DNA of 64,000 nucleotides from Dermanyssus gallinae (taxonomy: Eukaryota > Arthropoda > Arachnida > Mesostigmata > Dermanyssidae), in assembly GCA_003439945.1 (NCBI GenBank), contig QVRM01003985.1, forward strand, positions 310,001 to 374,000. The letters run 5' to 3'. Position numbers and translations under genes: made by a program. The notes beneath the pieces are model-generated. The model made no database searches and was not told the origin of the DNA. It saw nothing but the letters and a program-made list of their open reading frames with translations. Shown here piece after piece: positions 36,421-50,201 of this stretch. How positions within the stretch are numbered: the first letter of the stretch is position 1; the number at the start of each line of letters is the position of its first letter.

Positions 36421-37820
36421 AGAGTACAACCTACGATTTAGTACTTAGACGGACTCCTACATCCTCCGGGAGCCTATTCCATCGCCTAGGCAGGCGATCT
36501 GGCACTAATTGCCACCGTTGGATCTACTCGAAACCAAAACCCCCGCAATACTCCCTGTGCAAAAATTTTACTGCCTTCACGGCTCGTTGACCTATCCACT
36601 CGCTCAACTGCTAATGGGCCACGGCCACTGCTTTTAAAGGTACCTGCATTGCAATAACAAGGCTGACTCCCCCTTACGCTGTACGTGCAACTTAGGGGGA
36701 AGGGGGGCTGACAAAGTGAGCCACTGTTACAAACGCTGTACATTTTTCGTTACTAGAGCCACTCTCTCGGAACCTAAGACCAGGAAGATATTTGCCATGA
36801 CGCCAAGCGTAGAGGTAAGAGGACTCCCAAAATTTGTCTTGAAAAAGAAAATAACTGCAGCACAAAATCAAGCTCTACAAATCGAGCAGTTGAAATATTA
36901 AAGCCCCCAGGTAAAGTAATTCTAAAAAAGACAATACTGTAGCCACTTTCGACAAGGATCAAAGAGGACGATTGGATTATTATGGGCGTATGGGTCCCAC
37001 GCTACAGTGGCTTTATCAACAACGTCCGGTATGCATCAGGTAAGTTATCTAAAAAATATATGTATGCGCAAACTCAACGACGCAGCCATAACGTCGGCGG
37101 AACGGTTGCTCAACCAGGAGCTCCAGCATTACCCTAATCGCACCTGCGCTAAGTTGAGTAACATAACAGAAGTACGGATCACGGAGATCGGGCGAGTTTC
37201 TTCGATAGATAATCCAAAATCAAGAATTTTTGCTAGCTCCCCACGGAAGAATTCGGCTCGGTCTTCTCTTTCTGGTAACTATAGGGGTGATACCATATTA
37301 GCAAAATATCATAAAAAAGTCTGTTCATCAAATACGAATATTGTCAAAAAATAGGCCCTCAAGAAAGTCTGCTACGAATCTGCTAAAAAATTACATAAAG
37401 CTAACAGCAAACTTTAGCGTTCATAATATTTTGACAACATCGTGCCAATCTGTACCAACCGTGGTATGACAACCATTCAATTGCAAGAGTTTATTTTCTC
37501 TCCACTAGAGGCCAAATCTTTGAAGACGCTCATTTACTTGAGTTGAATATGTTCCAGCTTCGATATTTAGGACGAGAATATATCCCGTTGAGTAGACAGT
37601 TAACACAACGAGAAAACATTCGCGAATACGTTACATTTTGCATTAAAAAGTATCCTGTGTCTTGTAGTGGCAGTTTTTTTTTATCTTCTTTCGATGCGTC
37701 GACCCCCAAATTTGGTTGTGTTTGATCCGTTCGGCATGCGTGAGCTCCATTCGTGTTGAAAAATGCGGACACAAATATGTATTGCATACCAAATATTGGC
37801 ATAGCATCGAGCAAGTTTGT
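36421..37820. other. Non-coding region
   Basis: Apart from possible LINE C-terminal decay in the first 0.3 kb, I see nothing that can be supported. Confidence 0.45.
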
Positions 37821-37925
37821 GGTACATTTTATCGTTGTTTATCGTTACATCTCGTTACATATCGGTACATTTTATCGTTGTTTATCGTTACATCTCGTTA
37901 CATATCGGTACATTTTATCGTTGTT
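37821..37925. repeat. 43-bp minisatellite, about 2.5 copies
   Basis: The unit starts GGTACATTTTATCG and ends CTCGTTACATATC. Each unit itself contains TATCGTT and CGTTACAT sub-repeats. The copies are almost identical, which suggests recent expansion. Confidence 0.95.
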
Positions 37926-40342
37926 AGCGCAGTTCAATCGGAAGCCTATCTTGCCGAGCTCGGCTGTGACAGCCGCTACACCTATTAGAGCAAAATGATC
38001 ATCATAAGTTGGGCGTAGGTGCACAGATGATTCAAGACAGGTATTGGTACTTGTAATGAAAAGCGTTCAGCACAGGCAGTCGCAGTGTTTTAGACACCTA
38101 CCTATACTATAGGTAGAGGCATTTCTTTGTTAGCCTGATAGTAATCAAAGAGGACACCGATTCCGAGCCGCAGATATACCTAGTATAAGATTGACAGCAC
38201 TGGCGGAAGCATCTGACAAGGTTTATCAAAATGTAAATGCCTGCGAAGACGAAAAGTGGCTCAGTATATTGTTCGTCATCTCTAGGATATCTATAGATTA
38301 TTAATTAAATGTGAGAGAAATTCTTTGTCATAAAGATGAGTGTTGGCATATTCCTGTTCATCTAGTCAAAGCCGCCTCTGTAGCACGTTTTCTAGGCTAC
38401 GTATATTATCAGGGAAATGAGCCACATGTCGCATACGTATTTTTGTTTTAACCTACTTAGCTTTTCATATGTATTTGGTCTGTAAGCTATTCGATCGACT
38501 ACGGGATTAGCTTACCAAGGTAAACGCAGCCTACCGATGCACTGATGGACTGCTCCTCGGGCAGCGTTTTCTCGTGTGCAAAAACGTGAATACCAATTGA
38601 GAACTCTTTTTAAATCATTAGGCAACCTGGGCAATCTTTAAACGCTAACTGGGCGAGATATGGCTACAATCAACGTCAACTATACTATAGGATGGAAACA
38701 TGTCCGCGAAGGGACAAGTCAAATAAAAGGGCCGCAGTACTGTCTGGCCGCTGCGTCGTCATGCTTTCACAAGAACGAAACCCGTATACGAAGTTGTTGC
38801 GCCAATAACACTAATGATTCACCTACGAGTATACTAAAAATATCTGCACTAAAAAGCGATTGAAATTATGGTGCATAACAAAGACAAAAAGAAAAATAGA
38901 GCGAGCAAGTAAAAGCTCAGTATCACCAAATGGTATACCTTGCAAACTCTATTTCGTGTGTACTCCACACTGGGCTCTAGCTAGGCATCGCGTCTATCGA
39001 TACGCCAACCATCTTGATTCCACCTCGCGTACGCGCTCCACAACCGTCAAAATGTGTTTGTGCTTTTTTGTAGGCCGTCTCGGAAGGCGATGGCAGTCAT
39101 AGAATGTGCTCGCATGCATACCCCTTCAGCGATCACAGCCATGAATCTGACACCGACGAAGCGATATATGCTATTTTGGGCCTCCCCGACTCTAAAACCA
39201 GACCAAGACTTGTTTTTGTATTGTGAAATTGCTTCGTTCGTTGTTCGAGGTTGAAAGATAAAACTAGCTATACGAAAATACGACGCTCGAACGCAGCAGT
39301 GAGGAGCTGGAACGAATCGCAACAAGCGGCTCCCACGTAGTAAGCAATGGTGTCTACTGTCGTGATGCCGGACATCCGTGCACGCATTTCACACAAACCC
39401 CAAAAAAACTCGCATACTTCGGGGTTACCCAAACCCCCAACCTCTCGTTTACGCTCGAGACGCTAACTAAGACCAGATACAGTAACGAGACGCAAACGAA
39501 GGCTACTGCTGCAAACTCTTACTTGGTAACCTCAGTGACGTCAGCATTTAGCACTGATATCACTGAGTAGTAAATTGGAGCGCTTTCAAGCATATTGCTT
39601 AACTGCAAATAAAACTCGCTCTAAATTACGTAATTTAATATGCCTAGACAAGTACTTGGTCTGATACGTAACGATCGTCAAGGAACGCATCGAACACTCT
39701 TGCGATCAAAATAAAATTAAAAACATCATACGAACCAAGGATCTAAATATAAAAAGCTACAGTTAATAGAGAAGTGGTACACTTCTACCAAAAGAGTTGA
39801 ATGACAAAAACGTGGAGTTCAGCACGTGAGGCGAGCTACATCAAGGATCTAGCTTTCCAACCAGAGGCCTAGAAAAGGCTGCATATTATTTAAAAAAATG
39901 CACAGTGAGCTGTGGCTAAACGTGACTCGGATACAACCACTATATATGTATGAAGGCAACTTACCTAAATATTCAAGAATGTATTTGTCGTGTTTGCGCA
40001 AAAGGTGATATATGCGGCTATATACACAGTAGCAATCCTGAGGGACAATGTTGTATCTGACTGCAGCACTGTATAAGCATCTACGACCACAATTTATGCA
40101 ATTGCCTAATATTTTCAACGCTTTATTCCATATAAATTCTTGTAAAAAAAACCTACCCAATGTGAACATTAATATTCCTAGCGGGTTCATGCAAAATCAG
40201 TTCATTTCCTGGAATAGTTTAATAGTATGTTCGTCTGGAAATGCGAAAGTGCTTCAGAAAGATAATTTGTGTATTCTGAAAAATCATGTAGATATATATA
40301 ATAAAATATACACTCATTTTTAGATTAGGGATTGTAGTACGA
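37926..40342. other. Non-coding region
   Basis: The short ORFs on both strands at 39047-39325 and 40048-40323 have no recognisable domains or matching splice sites. Confidence 0.5.
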
Positions 40343-40357
40343 CCCCCCCCCCCCCCC
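40343..40357. repeat. Poly-C run
   Basis: Fifteen consecutive C. Confidence 0.9.
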
Positions 40358-40503
40358 GACGACCGGACGGCAATCTTTACAAGTTTGCCAGTCGTTCGCA
40401 CAAACAATACACGTCATCTGCTTGTTCGATCGAGCCAGCGACAATTGACTCATTGATTTTCATGCCCCTTTATATATCACTAATTGCCCGCGTATCGAAT
40501 GAC

Positions 40504-41393
40504 TTAGCTACTGGGGCAGCGGCACCTTCTATTTAGCGCCATGCTTTTAGCTTTACGCTCTTCACAACGGTGCGCTGCCGTCTTCATGTTGTTCACGTGG
40601 CGCACCCGGCGCCGGCTGGTCTCCGTATTCTGACCGGGCAGTCGCCGGGCACAAACGCACGAATTTGGTTTCGACTGCCGGTCTTCTTCTGTCTGCGTAC
40701 TCCTTCCGTTTGTTCTGTTTTCTGACCACTCGCGCTTGCTCATCCTCAACGTCTTGTTAGGTGTTTCGTCCTCATTCCGCCGCCAGAACAACCTATTCCG
40801 TAATCAATGCCTCGTCTTCACCATCCCATGATGCGCATCCTCCGTTGCTTCACGGAATTCGCCTTTAGTCAAACGACCCCAGCGTTGGTGGTGGTCCTCC
40901 GTGCCGGTCGTCTGTACATTCTGCCGCATTCGTAAACTTCCAGCCGAAATGGCCAAGTTTGTCACACTGTCAATATCTAACTTGTTTTGCCGGACACATT
41001 TCGGCCCCGTACTCGTGGCTTGTCCATTCACAGACCTGGCATCCATCCGCTCCGTGTCCCCGTCCTGCCGTCGGCCTTAATCCGCTTCGTTCCGCCGGCC
41101 TGTCCGTTTCTCGCACCTCGTTCACTTACCCGTGTCGTCCAGAGATCCACCTGACTTCCGTGACGCGCCTCTCCTCGTGTAGCGCGGCCCCGTACTTATG
41201 GTTTTTCCTTCCGCTTGCTACTGGGGTGGCGGCATTTTCTATTCAACGCCATGTCTTTAGCTTCCTTTGCCACGGCCGCCAACCGACGCTGTCGATGCCC
41301 GCGCTGCTTAACGGCCGCTTCTATTCGACAGTGACAACTGGCAATGTGAAAGATGCATGGCCACTTTTTAAGTGCCTTAAACACCGAGTACAA
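40504..41393 (-). repeat. Imperfect duplication of a GC-rich segment
   Basis: The plus-strand text GCTACTGGGGCAGCGGCA.. at about 40509-40555 recurs diverged at 41217-41262 (CTACTGGGGTGGCGGCAT..). In the minus-strand frames the two copies encode KSMALNRRCRCPSS and KDMALNRKCRHPSS, so the similarity holds at protein level. The whole block is GC-rich and has minus-strand ORFs rich in Arg, Glu and Thr. It may be the remains of a retroelement gag-like region, but no diagnostic motif is seen. Confidence 0.5.
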
Positions 41394-41424
41394 TCATACA
41401 TTAGACTGGTAAAGTCAGGCCACT

Positions 41425-41640
41425 GTAAGCTAATTTTTGGAAACCCGGTCGAAGGGACCACCCTAAGTTTTCGGGCTGACCCTCAGCCAAGATTTAACGT
41501 CCACGGAACTGTTTTTCACATTGCTTCATAGACGGACCCCCATAAATACAAATGTGCAACGGTGGGGCTCGAGCCAAGTGCCTCATACTACAATTTCGTT
41601 GAGGCCAAATACCCTGCTAGCATTGCAGCCTGCTTAAAGT
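41425..41640 (-). mobile_element. tRNA-derived SINE, copy 2
   Basis: On the minus strand, GGCTCGAGCCCCACCGTTGCAC (B box region) is followed by CATTTGTATTTATGGGGG, GTCCGTCTATGAAGCAATG and the shared body, as in the copies at 14.1 and 60.0 kb. The tRNA-like head upstream of the B box is strongly diverged. Confidence 0.75.
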
Positions 41641-41767
41641 ACGACGCAATGATACAAGAAGGCAGGTTGCCGGTTCTTTCTGCCAAATCGCTGCAGAGTG
41701 CTCAGTTCAATGGAGGCAAATGTGTCGGCTGGCCTATATGCGGCAGTGAGACATTCAAAGTGGTAAG

Positions 41768-41923
41768 AAGATAAGTGAGTAAGCAACAGAAAAAAACGAT
41801 AAGTGAGTTAGCAACAGAAAAAAAAAACGATAAGTGAGTTAGCAACAGAAAAAGAGGATAAGTGAGTTACATGCAGTTACAACATCTAAAAAAGATAAGT
41901 GGGTTAGCAACAGAAAAAAAGAG
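41768..41923. repeat. Minisatellite, about 32-bp unit
   Basis: The unit GATAAGTGAGTTAGCAACAG followed by an A-run of varying length and a CG or GAG recurs about four times, with one divergent 30-bp insertion around 41867-41890. Confidence 0.9.
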
Positions 41924-44361
41924 AAAACGGAAGTCTTTCCGAAGGATCCACTAACCAAGCAAGTCTTTAACAGTGACCGATCGTTTCAAAGATAGTGCAA
42001 CTGATTTTAAACTTACTGCTGACTCTACGTATGCTGCAGCAGCCCTAACGGCAGCCTGGAGGGTCTTGAGCGGCTATTTGACGATATAGCGTTAGTACAA
42101 ATGTTCTTCTCCGAAAGCGTTAACGTCATTTGAGAAAAATCATTGACAGCATCTGAATCCGTAAGTAATGGGAAAACAGGAGACGCATTTTGATGCCATG
42201 GATAGTCACCCGCAACCTGCAAACAGGCTGTAAGACTGGTTAACAACGTGTAATTTCCGCTTTTCATCGCGGTACTTAGTTATCGCATCTGGTTGGTGAT
42301 GTAGACACGAGTCAGTGTGCTAGCTACGGACTTTAGTCAACGTGTGCATTATGAAGGCCCATCTTCGGTTCTCAAGCCCACTTAACCCTAATTCCTCTCC
42401 ACCGCCAACCTCAGTGCTACTTTGACATTACTTCAAATCGTGGGAGTAGACTCCCTGTTTTGGGTATCATCACCGAGCGCGCAGACATATATATATATAT
42501 ATATATATAATTTGCCATATTTCTACACACACGCAGTAAGAACAACCGGAGTAAAGCATAAATAATCGTCATAACTTTCGTTCATTCTTCCCCGATATAA
42601 CTAAGAACGGCAGCACGCTTTTGGTAGTGGGGCCACTTCCCTCATACATAGTTGGCAAATACAGTAGGTTTCCCACACCGGTTAAATATGTAGACTCTAT
42701 TTTACTCCTTGCAACGCTTGTTTGAGCCTGCTCTAAACGAACTATTGCAACGCGTCTTTGTTTGTCGATCTCTGTCTAAGCGACGCGCGTGTCTATGTTT
42801 TATTTGTAACCCTTTTCGTGTTATGCTTGAACGCTCTGACCAGGTTCGAGTACTCTACAAATATGACACCTCCATCGGACGCGGCCGTCCTCAACTCCTG
42901 TCACCCGCCATAGAAGCAAGTGGGCGAGGACGCATTCATATATGAACCATCCCATGTATAACGAACATATAGTCAGATCTAATGTCATCTATTTCTCTCT
43001 CTCTCTCTTTCTAAGCGGAAGACGCCTAATACAAGTAAATAGTCTTCAGTAAGATTACGTTAAGTTCTGCTACGTCATAAAGCAATCGCCCCATGTACTA
43101 CTGTCTTTACATACATCTACACTTTACATTAATGGTGAACACTTGGCGCAGGGGAAATCCAGATGGAAAACGTGGAATAACCATAAACCTTTACCCTTAT
43201 ATTGGTAACCTGGTTAGCACGCAAGATGATCAATCGACGATTGGCAGGATTAGTTACCTGATTGCTGCAGGTGACCGGTTAGGTTGATGCACTTGACCCG
43301 CTTATTTCTGTCTCAACGTGACTCAGCTACCCCGTTGGGGCCAGCGAAAGTTCCCAGGCATGCTGGGCAGCGACGAACCGAATCAGTGTGCAGTTGTCAT
43401 GAAGTTCGGCGTAAGCAAGCAATGGTAAACTAAAATATATTTTTATTCTAACGAATATGCTATACGTGCATCCAACGATCTAGGGGGCAGTGCAAATGTG
43501 TACGCAGTTTGCAATACATATCAAAAAAGAAACAACGCGCTTAGGCAGGAACTATCCTAGGTATACCATATTGCCCATCTACTAGCGTCTTCGTAGGAGC
43601 TGATTGCGAAACACTAAAAACCAAGAGATGAGATTTTGGGTTGACTAGACAAACGTATATTACCTTGACATATACCTTTTGAATCAGCCAGAAGACGGAG
43701 ATGCTCGAGATACCAGAGCTACCATTACCAGCTTCCGGTAAAAGTATAAGATACGTGTATCTAACATGTGTAGTTTTGTCTAGCTAACATGTGTATTAAC
43801 GTGATAGAACGGGCGATAGCCTTTTCTGCAAAATTACCTGGATAGTTATAATTGTTTGAATTTATGTAATAATGGAAATTTCAAGCTCAATGAAGAGTTA
43901 TTGAACTTAAATAAATTTGCCGTCCGGAGAAGACGGTCCCATAAAAAAGAACGTATCCTGTTAATTATAGTTACACAACTGTTCGTTCTTGAAGACGATA
44001 CGCATGTTTAAAGCGGAAATTACGAGAAGAAAATTCTTCTTAGGCGGAACGTTTTTTCCCAATCCACATTTCAGGCTTCTGAGTGCAAGGCGTCGCGGAT
44101 ATTGATACGCGGCGTTGAACAACGCGGTTGCAACGGCAAGTCGGTCGGCTATAATGCTTTGTGTACTTAAGCCGTCATGCTTAGAATGAACGGACGGCCG
44201 AAACGCCAAATGACGTTTGCACCCTTTGATATAACTAAATCCGATTTTTCGGCCATCCTAACAGAAGTGTGAAGTTTGCCCGCACTTTGTGACGCGAAAA
44301 CCATGAGCCGCCGTGTATTTTAAGCAGCCTCCAGAAACATTAGCCACGCGCATGGGTCCAG
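41924..44361. other. Non-coding region
   Basis: It contains a (TA)n tract at 42486-42509 and a TC run near 42993-43008. A minus-strand ORF at 43961-44209 has an ordinary amino-acid mix but no recognised motif or splice site, so it is not called. Confidence 0.5.
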
Positions 44362-45035
44362 AAAAGTCTAGTCGCAATGTCTGCAATTTAAAAGCCCCAG
44401 CAATTATCCCTGAGCACGCTAAAAACACTTTTTAACCTGAAAGTTGCTTCGGTGGCGGCCTACGGCTTCCAGGTCATATGGGAGTACCTCAGACTATCAC
44501 AGCTATAAAAACTAGATAAGGTAAAGCCCGCGTTTTTCAAACTAGCCGTTGGGTTGCCACAAAATGCGAAAACCCGTCTAGTTTACCTTACGACTTCTAC
44601 TCAACCACTTGTAGAAGATCTAGTAACAAGATTCCGTCTCTCAGAAACCGCTGCTCTTATTCAGTTTAGAGAAAACTTTATGAAGAAAGTTTGAGCAGTT
44701 CCCGGAAGCTTCTTCAATTTGCCCGCAATGGTCACACAGAACTAGCAGATACCACTACAACCCAACCGACATCTCGTAACCCGCAATTCACTTCACGGGT
44801 TTCACCATAAACTCTGCCATCGAAGAGGCTTCCACGATCCTGACGTCGGCGGTTTGTGCCGTTTATGTAACCAGCCGTGCCTTATCTACCATCTCGATAC
44901 CTGTCAGAGAGCTAGTTCCCTTACGCAGTTAGCTCGATAATGTTGTATTACTTATCTATAAACACGTGTTTTATTACAATGATGTATTTATATATACATA
45001 CCATACATATGGTGCAATAAATAAATGATGATGAA
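44362..45035 (+). pseudogene. LINE 3' fragment, same family as the 19-20 kb copy
   Basis: The plus-strand frame reads KPQQLSLSTLKTLFNLKVAS, AAYGFQVIWEYL, KLDKVKPAFFKLAVGLPQ and TRLVYLTTSTQPLVEDLVTR. Each has an aligned counterpart in the minus-strand element at 19.6-20.0 kb (KPQLLSLKTALGLFDLKLAP, ASYGIQVIW, MLDRVKPVYFKRVMGL, NRLVYLLVDTPLFIEDLKRR). Two in-frame TAA codons lie in this part. Further on, a zinc-knuckle pattern CRLCNQPCLIYHLDTC appears, and the copy ends in AATAAATAAATGATGATGAAA. Only the post-RT 3' part is present. Confidence 0.8.
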
Positions 45036-45424
45036 ATACATTTGAGCTGGTAAATTATATGTGAATAAAAATAGGATAATAGCACGAAATGACATGCAGA
45101 TACAAGTTAATGGTACGTTAAGACGATTTTGCAGATCAGATGGGTCATTGATCTGCCGACGTTTCATATTCGGTATCGATTGGTGTAGAATGTATTATTT
45201 AAAAAAAGTGGTACCATCAACAATGTTGCGGTTATTAATTGGACGTTACAAACATATAAACAGCAGGACGATCTCGCTTGGAAATGCTTAAAACGTTTAC
45301 ACGCCGTGACCCTTTCAGCAGCAGCGATCCCTATCAGCTATTATGCATTTGTGGTAGATTAACTTTTCTTTACAGCTATATGCTTTATTTTCTGTCATAT
45401 GACTGCAGTGGGTGTTATATATAT

Positions 45425-45479
<55 letters not shown>

Positions 45480-45972
45480 ACTATTATATCCACAATATTC
45501 CCCGTTGTCGGCGTTATTCAGTCGATGTTATTCATATAGGCTCAAACGAATAACCGCAAGAAACGACTATATCCGAAAGTCGTATTTTTTTTTATTGGCC
45601 TTGGTCTTTGTTTTGTACATGTGAGCTATCACGCGTCTACGACTCTTAAAGTCAATTGCGTAGGACATATAGGTCTGGTTTGGTATAATTGGCATTAAAA
45701 ATTTCTGTTCACCACTTTCGCCTAGCGTTAGACTTGTGTTAGAACATATCATTTTCAATCGACGCTGAATCCTCAATCAAATACTTACTTGCGTGCTTGC
45801 CTATACATCTAGATATACACCTAGTGTAGCGGCGTGAGATGGTGACTTGATTGAACCCGACTGTCACACAGTCGAACTAGAAATGAGGAAGACTGTGACC
45901 ACAATATATCCGTAAACACAGGCAATATTTATTTATTATCATTATTAGTGTTACTATTTTCATGCTTCTCTT

Positions 45973-46036
<64 letters not shown>

Positions 46037-46128
46037 CTCGCTTATGTTCAAATTTACAGATGTAAGATTGGTAGGTTGGTGCACAACAGAACAGTGGAAG
46101 TACAGCAATCACAGCAGCAGCAGCAACA
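45036..46128. other. Non-coding with two long (TA)n tracts
   Basis: (TA)n lies at about 45428-45475 and 45982-46032. No gene is supported between them. Confidence 0.6.
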
Positions 46129-46267
46129 GTGAAGTATAGTAGGTATTTCGCCGGCCAGCCCCGGCTGCACTCGGTTGGTGTGCTGCGGAACTACTGGAAG
46201 CAGATTCGGGACGACGCTCCGCTCGACGAGACCGCCCCATTGCTCTCGAAGTGGGTGGAAATGGCGG
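46129..46267 (+). CDS. Candidate exon, GC-rich, unrecognised
   Basis: A GC-rich frame ends at a strong donor, GGCGG|GTGAGC, after 46267. The peptide contains RYFAGQPRLHSVGVLRNYWK, QIRDDAPLDETAPLLSKWVE and MAG, which reads like real protein (W, Y and charged residues spread evenly) and unlike the repeats around it. The 5' boundary is uncertain. The frame stays open upstream through a CAG run, and several AG dinucleotides could be the acceptor. No following exon was found, because 46.3-47.3 kb is low-complexity. I do not recognise the family. Confidence 0.35.
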
Positions 46268-47875
46268 GTGAGCGGGCTCGTTCCCTTGACTCTCTGTCAT
46301 TCCTCTGCGGGTTCTGCGCGCTGTCGCTTCTACGACTGTTGATGCGTTCTACTCTTGCTTTTTTCCCCCAGCTGCTGCTGCTGCTGTTGCTGGTATTCGT
46401 CGTCGTGGTGGTGGTGGTGGTGGTTCTGGTTCTGGTGGTGGTGGTGGTAGTGGTAATTGCTGCTAATGCTCCTTCAACGTGTTTTTCTCTGCTCGTCGTC
46501 AGTCTCATTCGCATTTTCATTGTTCAAGCGTTCCTTATAGCCTACGCTAGCCTAGAGTCATACAAATCGAGGAACAAATTGAAGCAGCTCATAGCTAAGT
46601 AACAGCGGTCATAATGCCTCCTCAACTACACCTGTGGGCAGCGACTACAACGCCGACGACGACGACGACGACGACAACGGCAACGACAACGAAATCGACT
46701 AGGCATCTCGAGACACTTTAGTATTATGATCATCATCATCATTGTCAGCAGCAGCAATCACTCAGCAACATTGTGGCCACTGTGGACACTCAACTCGTTC
46801 ACAGCTCAACTCAGTCTACTTCCAATAATTATCCGCACTATTTCCTAAACAATTGCTCCTATTCGCTCTGGCTAATGGAACGCACTATACATATATGTAT
46901 ACCGTCACCACCACCACCACCACCGACAACAGCTGTGCTAAAAATGTCATACCATCGTCTAGGAGTACCGGCCAACCAACCTTCTTCCGACTATGTCTTT
47001 GTCTGTCTCTATGTCTGTCTCTTTTTCACTTTTTGTTGATTCATCGTTGGTTTCTCCGTATCTGCCCGTTCATTCGGTCTTTCTGTTTGTCTGTCTGTCT
47101 GTCTAACTGTCCGCGCTTCGGCCTGATCCTCTTGTTCTGTGTGCTTAGTTGTCTGTCGGCGCTCGCGTCTCCCGTTCTACGCCGTTTCGATCCAGTATGC
47201 TGCTACGTCCACACTTTGAAACAAGTTCTCGATACTCTGCTATAGTGAAGCTTTTGTCGATGTCGATGCTATCGAGCTGTAGTACTTTCTAATCGCAGTT
47301 ATCGTTGTAAACGTAATGTGAGGTGTTATTAGTAGAACAAGTTCAAGATATTCGCAGAACGAGTAGATAGATAGTTGCTTCTCTTTCCTCTGACGAAAGA
47401 AGAGGACTTGCTCGTTCCGCTGGTAGCTATTGCATCTTCCTAATCTAGATTCGGCGTCACTGCCGTGAACTACATTATCCTATCAACTAGAAGTGGTGAT
47501 TATTATTATTAATATTATTATCAATATCAACATCAACATATACATTTCCATCATCATCATCATCATCATCGCCACCACTATGGCTCATAACAGGGCTTCG
47601 TTTGTCTTCGACGTTAACTAGAATAATTACACTAAACGTAATCTCATTCATTCATTCATACATGCAATATCTAAATCCTTTTACCCATCCTCCCTGTACA
47701 TATACAACAGACATGATGATTTCGAGCCGTATCCATATATCGGGTGGGGATCAACTAACTCATCAGGTTAACACCATACACAACACTTGATACAAGCACA
47801 TAAGTAGACAGTGGCCACTCAAAACCGGCTTTGTCACCACACTCTTATGCTCTCTCACAAAACAACGGGTGGGGT

Positions 47876-47929
<54 letters not shown>

Positions 47930-49185
47930 GACGTATATTTATCAAGATCTTCATTTTTGCCCCTCTGGCCGCCCACAGCTCCTTAGCGAATGTCTTATAA
48001 TTTAGCCTGCCTTCCGTTGGTTATTAATCTAGACTGCTAGAGATTGATACGAACAAGTCTTGCACACCTGTCGAGAGTCCAAGCTAGCGGCGCCAAACTA
48101 TAGAATCAAAACCTAGTCAACAGAGTTCAAGCAGCTAAATTATTTAGCCGGTGTTCGACAGCACAAGTGAATGCGTGCACACGCGTGCCTCTAGATGCAA
48201 AACAAATCGTTTAGACACAACTTTTTCTACACACACACACACACTACACTACGGCCTCGTGGCTCATTAAGAACAACGACCAAGTAACGCAGAAAGCAAT
48301 AGCGAGACGTATTTGACTAATTTAATTATCGATTTGCTCGGGTATTATAGAGTCTCTACACATCTTTCGTTGTAAAAAAAGGCTTTTTGGCTAGATTGTT
48401 TTTAGTCGATAAAATATCGAAGTCGAAAAAGCGAGTCGCGCATAAACGTGTATGTATGTACTTCTGTGCGTATCCTTCCTATATAGAAAGAGAGGACCAA
48501 ACAGTAGCAGATCAACTTGCAACCTCTTTATAGACCAGAAAAAAAACCGTAGTTGATTCACACCGGCACCCACATTAACCATGTGTCGCTTGCGAACAAA
48601 TTTCACACAACGTAGCAAGCAGAAACGTAGTCATCTCGTAGACATTGGGAAACGATGAAGATGGTGCACAATTTGAAATATAACTGCCAATGACATATTT
48701 GAGGGCTGGAACCGATGACAAATTGCAACTAAAGCGAAATAAAGCCAAAGAAAAGATCAGCCAGCCGCGTCACATCCGAAAAAGAAACACTGTTTCGTGT
48801 ACTTAAAAGTACCAGGGCAGCTTGACTAGACTAACACATCCTCCCCGTGCATATCCGTTAAAAAGCTTACTGCCAAATCGGTGACGAATTCGTTTACACG
48901 AATGCTACTGTTAATTCATGCGTACGGACTGGGCTAAACACACAGGTGATGACAGGAGCATTCGAAACCAGGCATTTGCCGAGGTATGACGGCAGCTAGG
49001 CACACAAAGAGAAGAAACAGAGGACAGACTATAGGGCGGAAACGAAACCGGACAAAGAAAGCTCTAAAATGTGCTGATAGCGATCCGCCCTAGATTTGAC
49101 ATACGTGCCAACGTCGGATGCAGCTAAAGTCGTACTACATATATATACATGTTACGTGCAGTACCCTCAGTACGACATATTCTAG

Positions 49186-49216
<31 letters not shown>

Positions 49217-50164
49217 GGGCCGAAGCAAAACGTGATAGCCAATAATAACGATAACCAAAAACAAAACAGGGTAATGCGTAGTAGTAACTATGATAGAAAG
49301 TGTTAGTGATAGGTGTGCAGCACAACGACCGCTAACCGTAGCCGTATAGTTCAGTACTGTTTTTAGTAAAATTTGCGCAATACAAAATGTGATTTCAGCC
49401 AGTTGTAACAACGTTTCGAACGAACATATAGCCGGGTATGGCAACATTGAAATAACCCCCGGCACAGTCAAATCTTCAACTGCGAACGCACAGTCGCCAA
49501 GTAAAACGTATGCACCTGCCCGCAGCACATCGACATCATCAGTTCTAGCGATTTGCTATCATGACACGACAAGGCGTAATTCATCTGAAAGTTGTCGTAA
49601 CAACGAATACCGGCCCTAGCCGCTCATAGGGCAGACACAACAAGAGACGGGTTGACTGCATTTTTGGCCTGCTGTGATTTTCGTAGACGATTTGATTTCG
49701 GACAACCCCGAAGTTCTGACTTCCCTCATGTCTGACTACTGACCCTTCCCTTGTGCCTCGAGTAAACGCCTCGTTTTAATTAAAAGTGAAATAACCATGA
49801 CCATCATTAGCATCGTCATCATTATTATTATTATTATACTATTATTGATAGTAGTACTAAAACTCTCGACTGGTATATCACACTATTACACTATATAACA
49901 AATGACAATACGATTAAACATAATATCAGTGAGTCACACATGACAAACCTATGCAAACCTTGACCGCAATAACAATATATATTAACAAACAATATATTAA
50001 CAATAATAAAAGTTGGTGGCTGTATTGAATCTAGTCAACCATGTAGCCATCGGGCAAAGCGTATCACAAAACTATCACTACCCGATAGGTCAAGTTCGGA
50101 CTGCAGCTCCTCACCACTTATATATATATATATATATATATAGGCGCGACATTATTTTGTCGTG

Positions 50165-50201
<37 letters not shown>

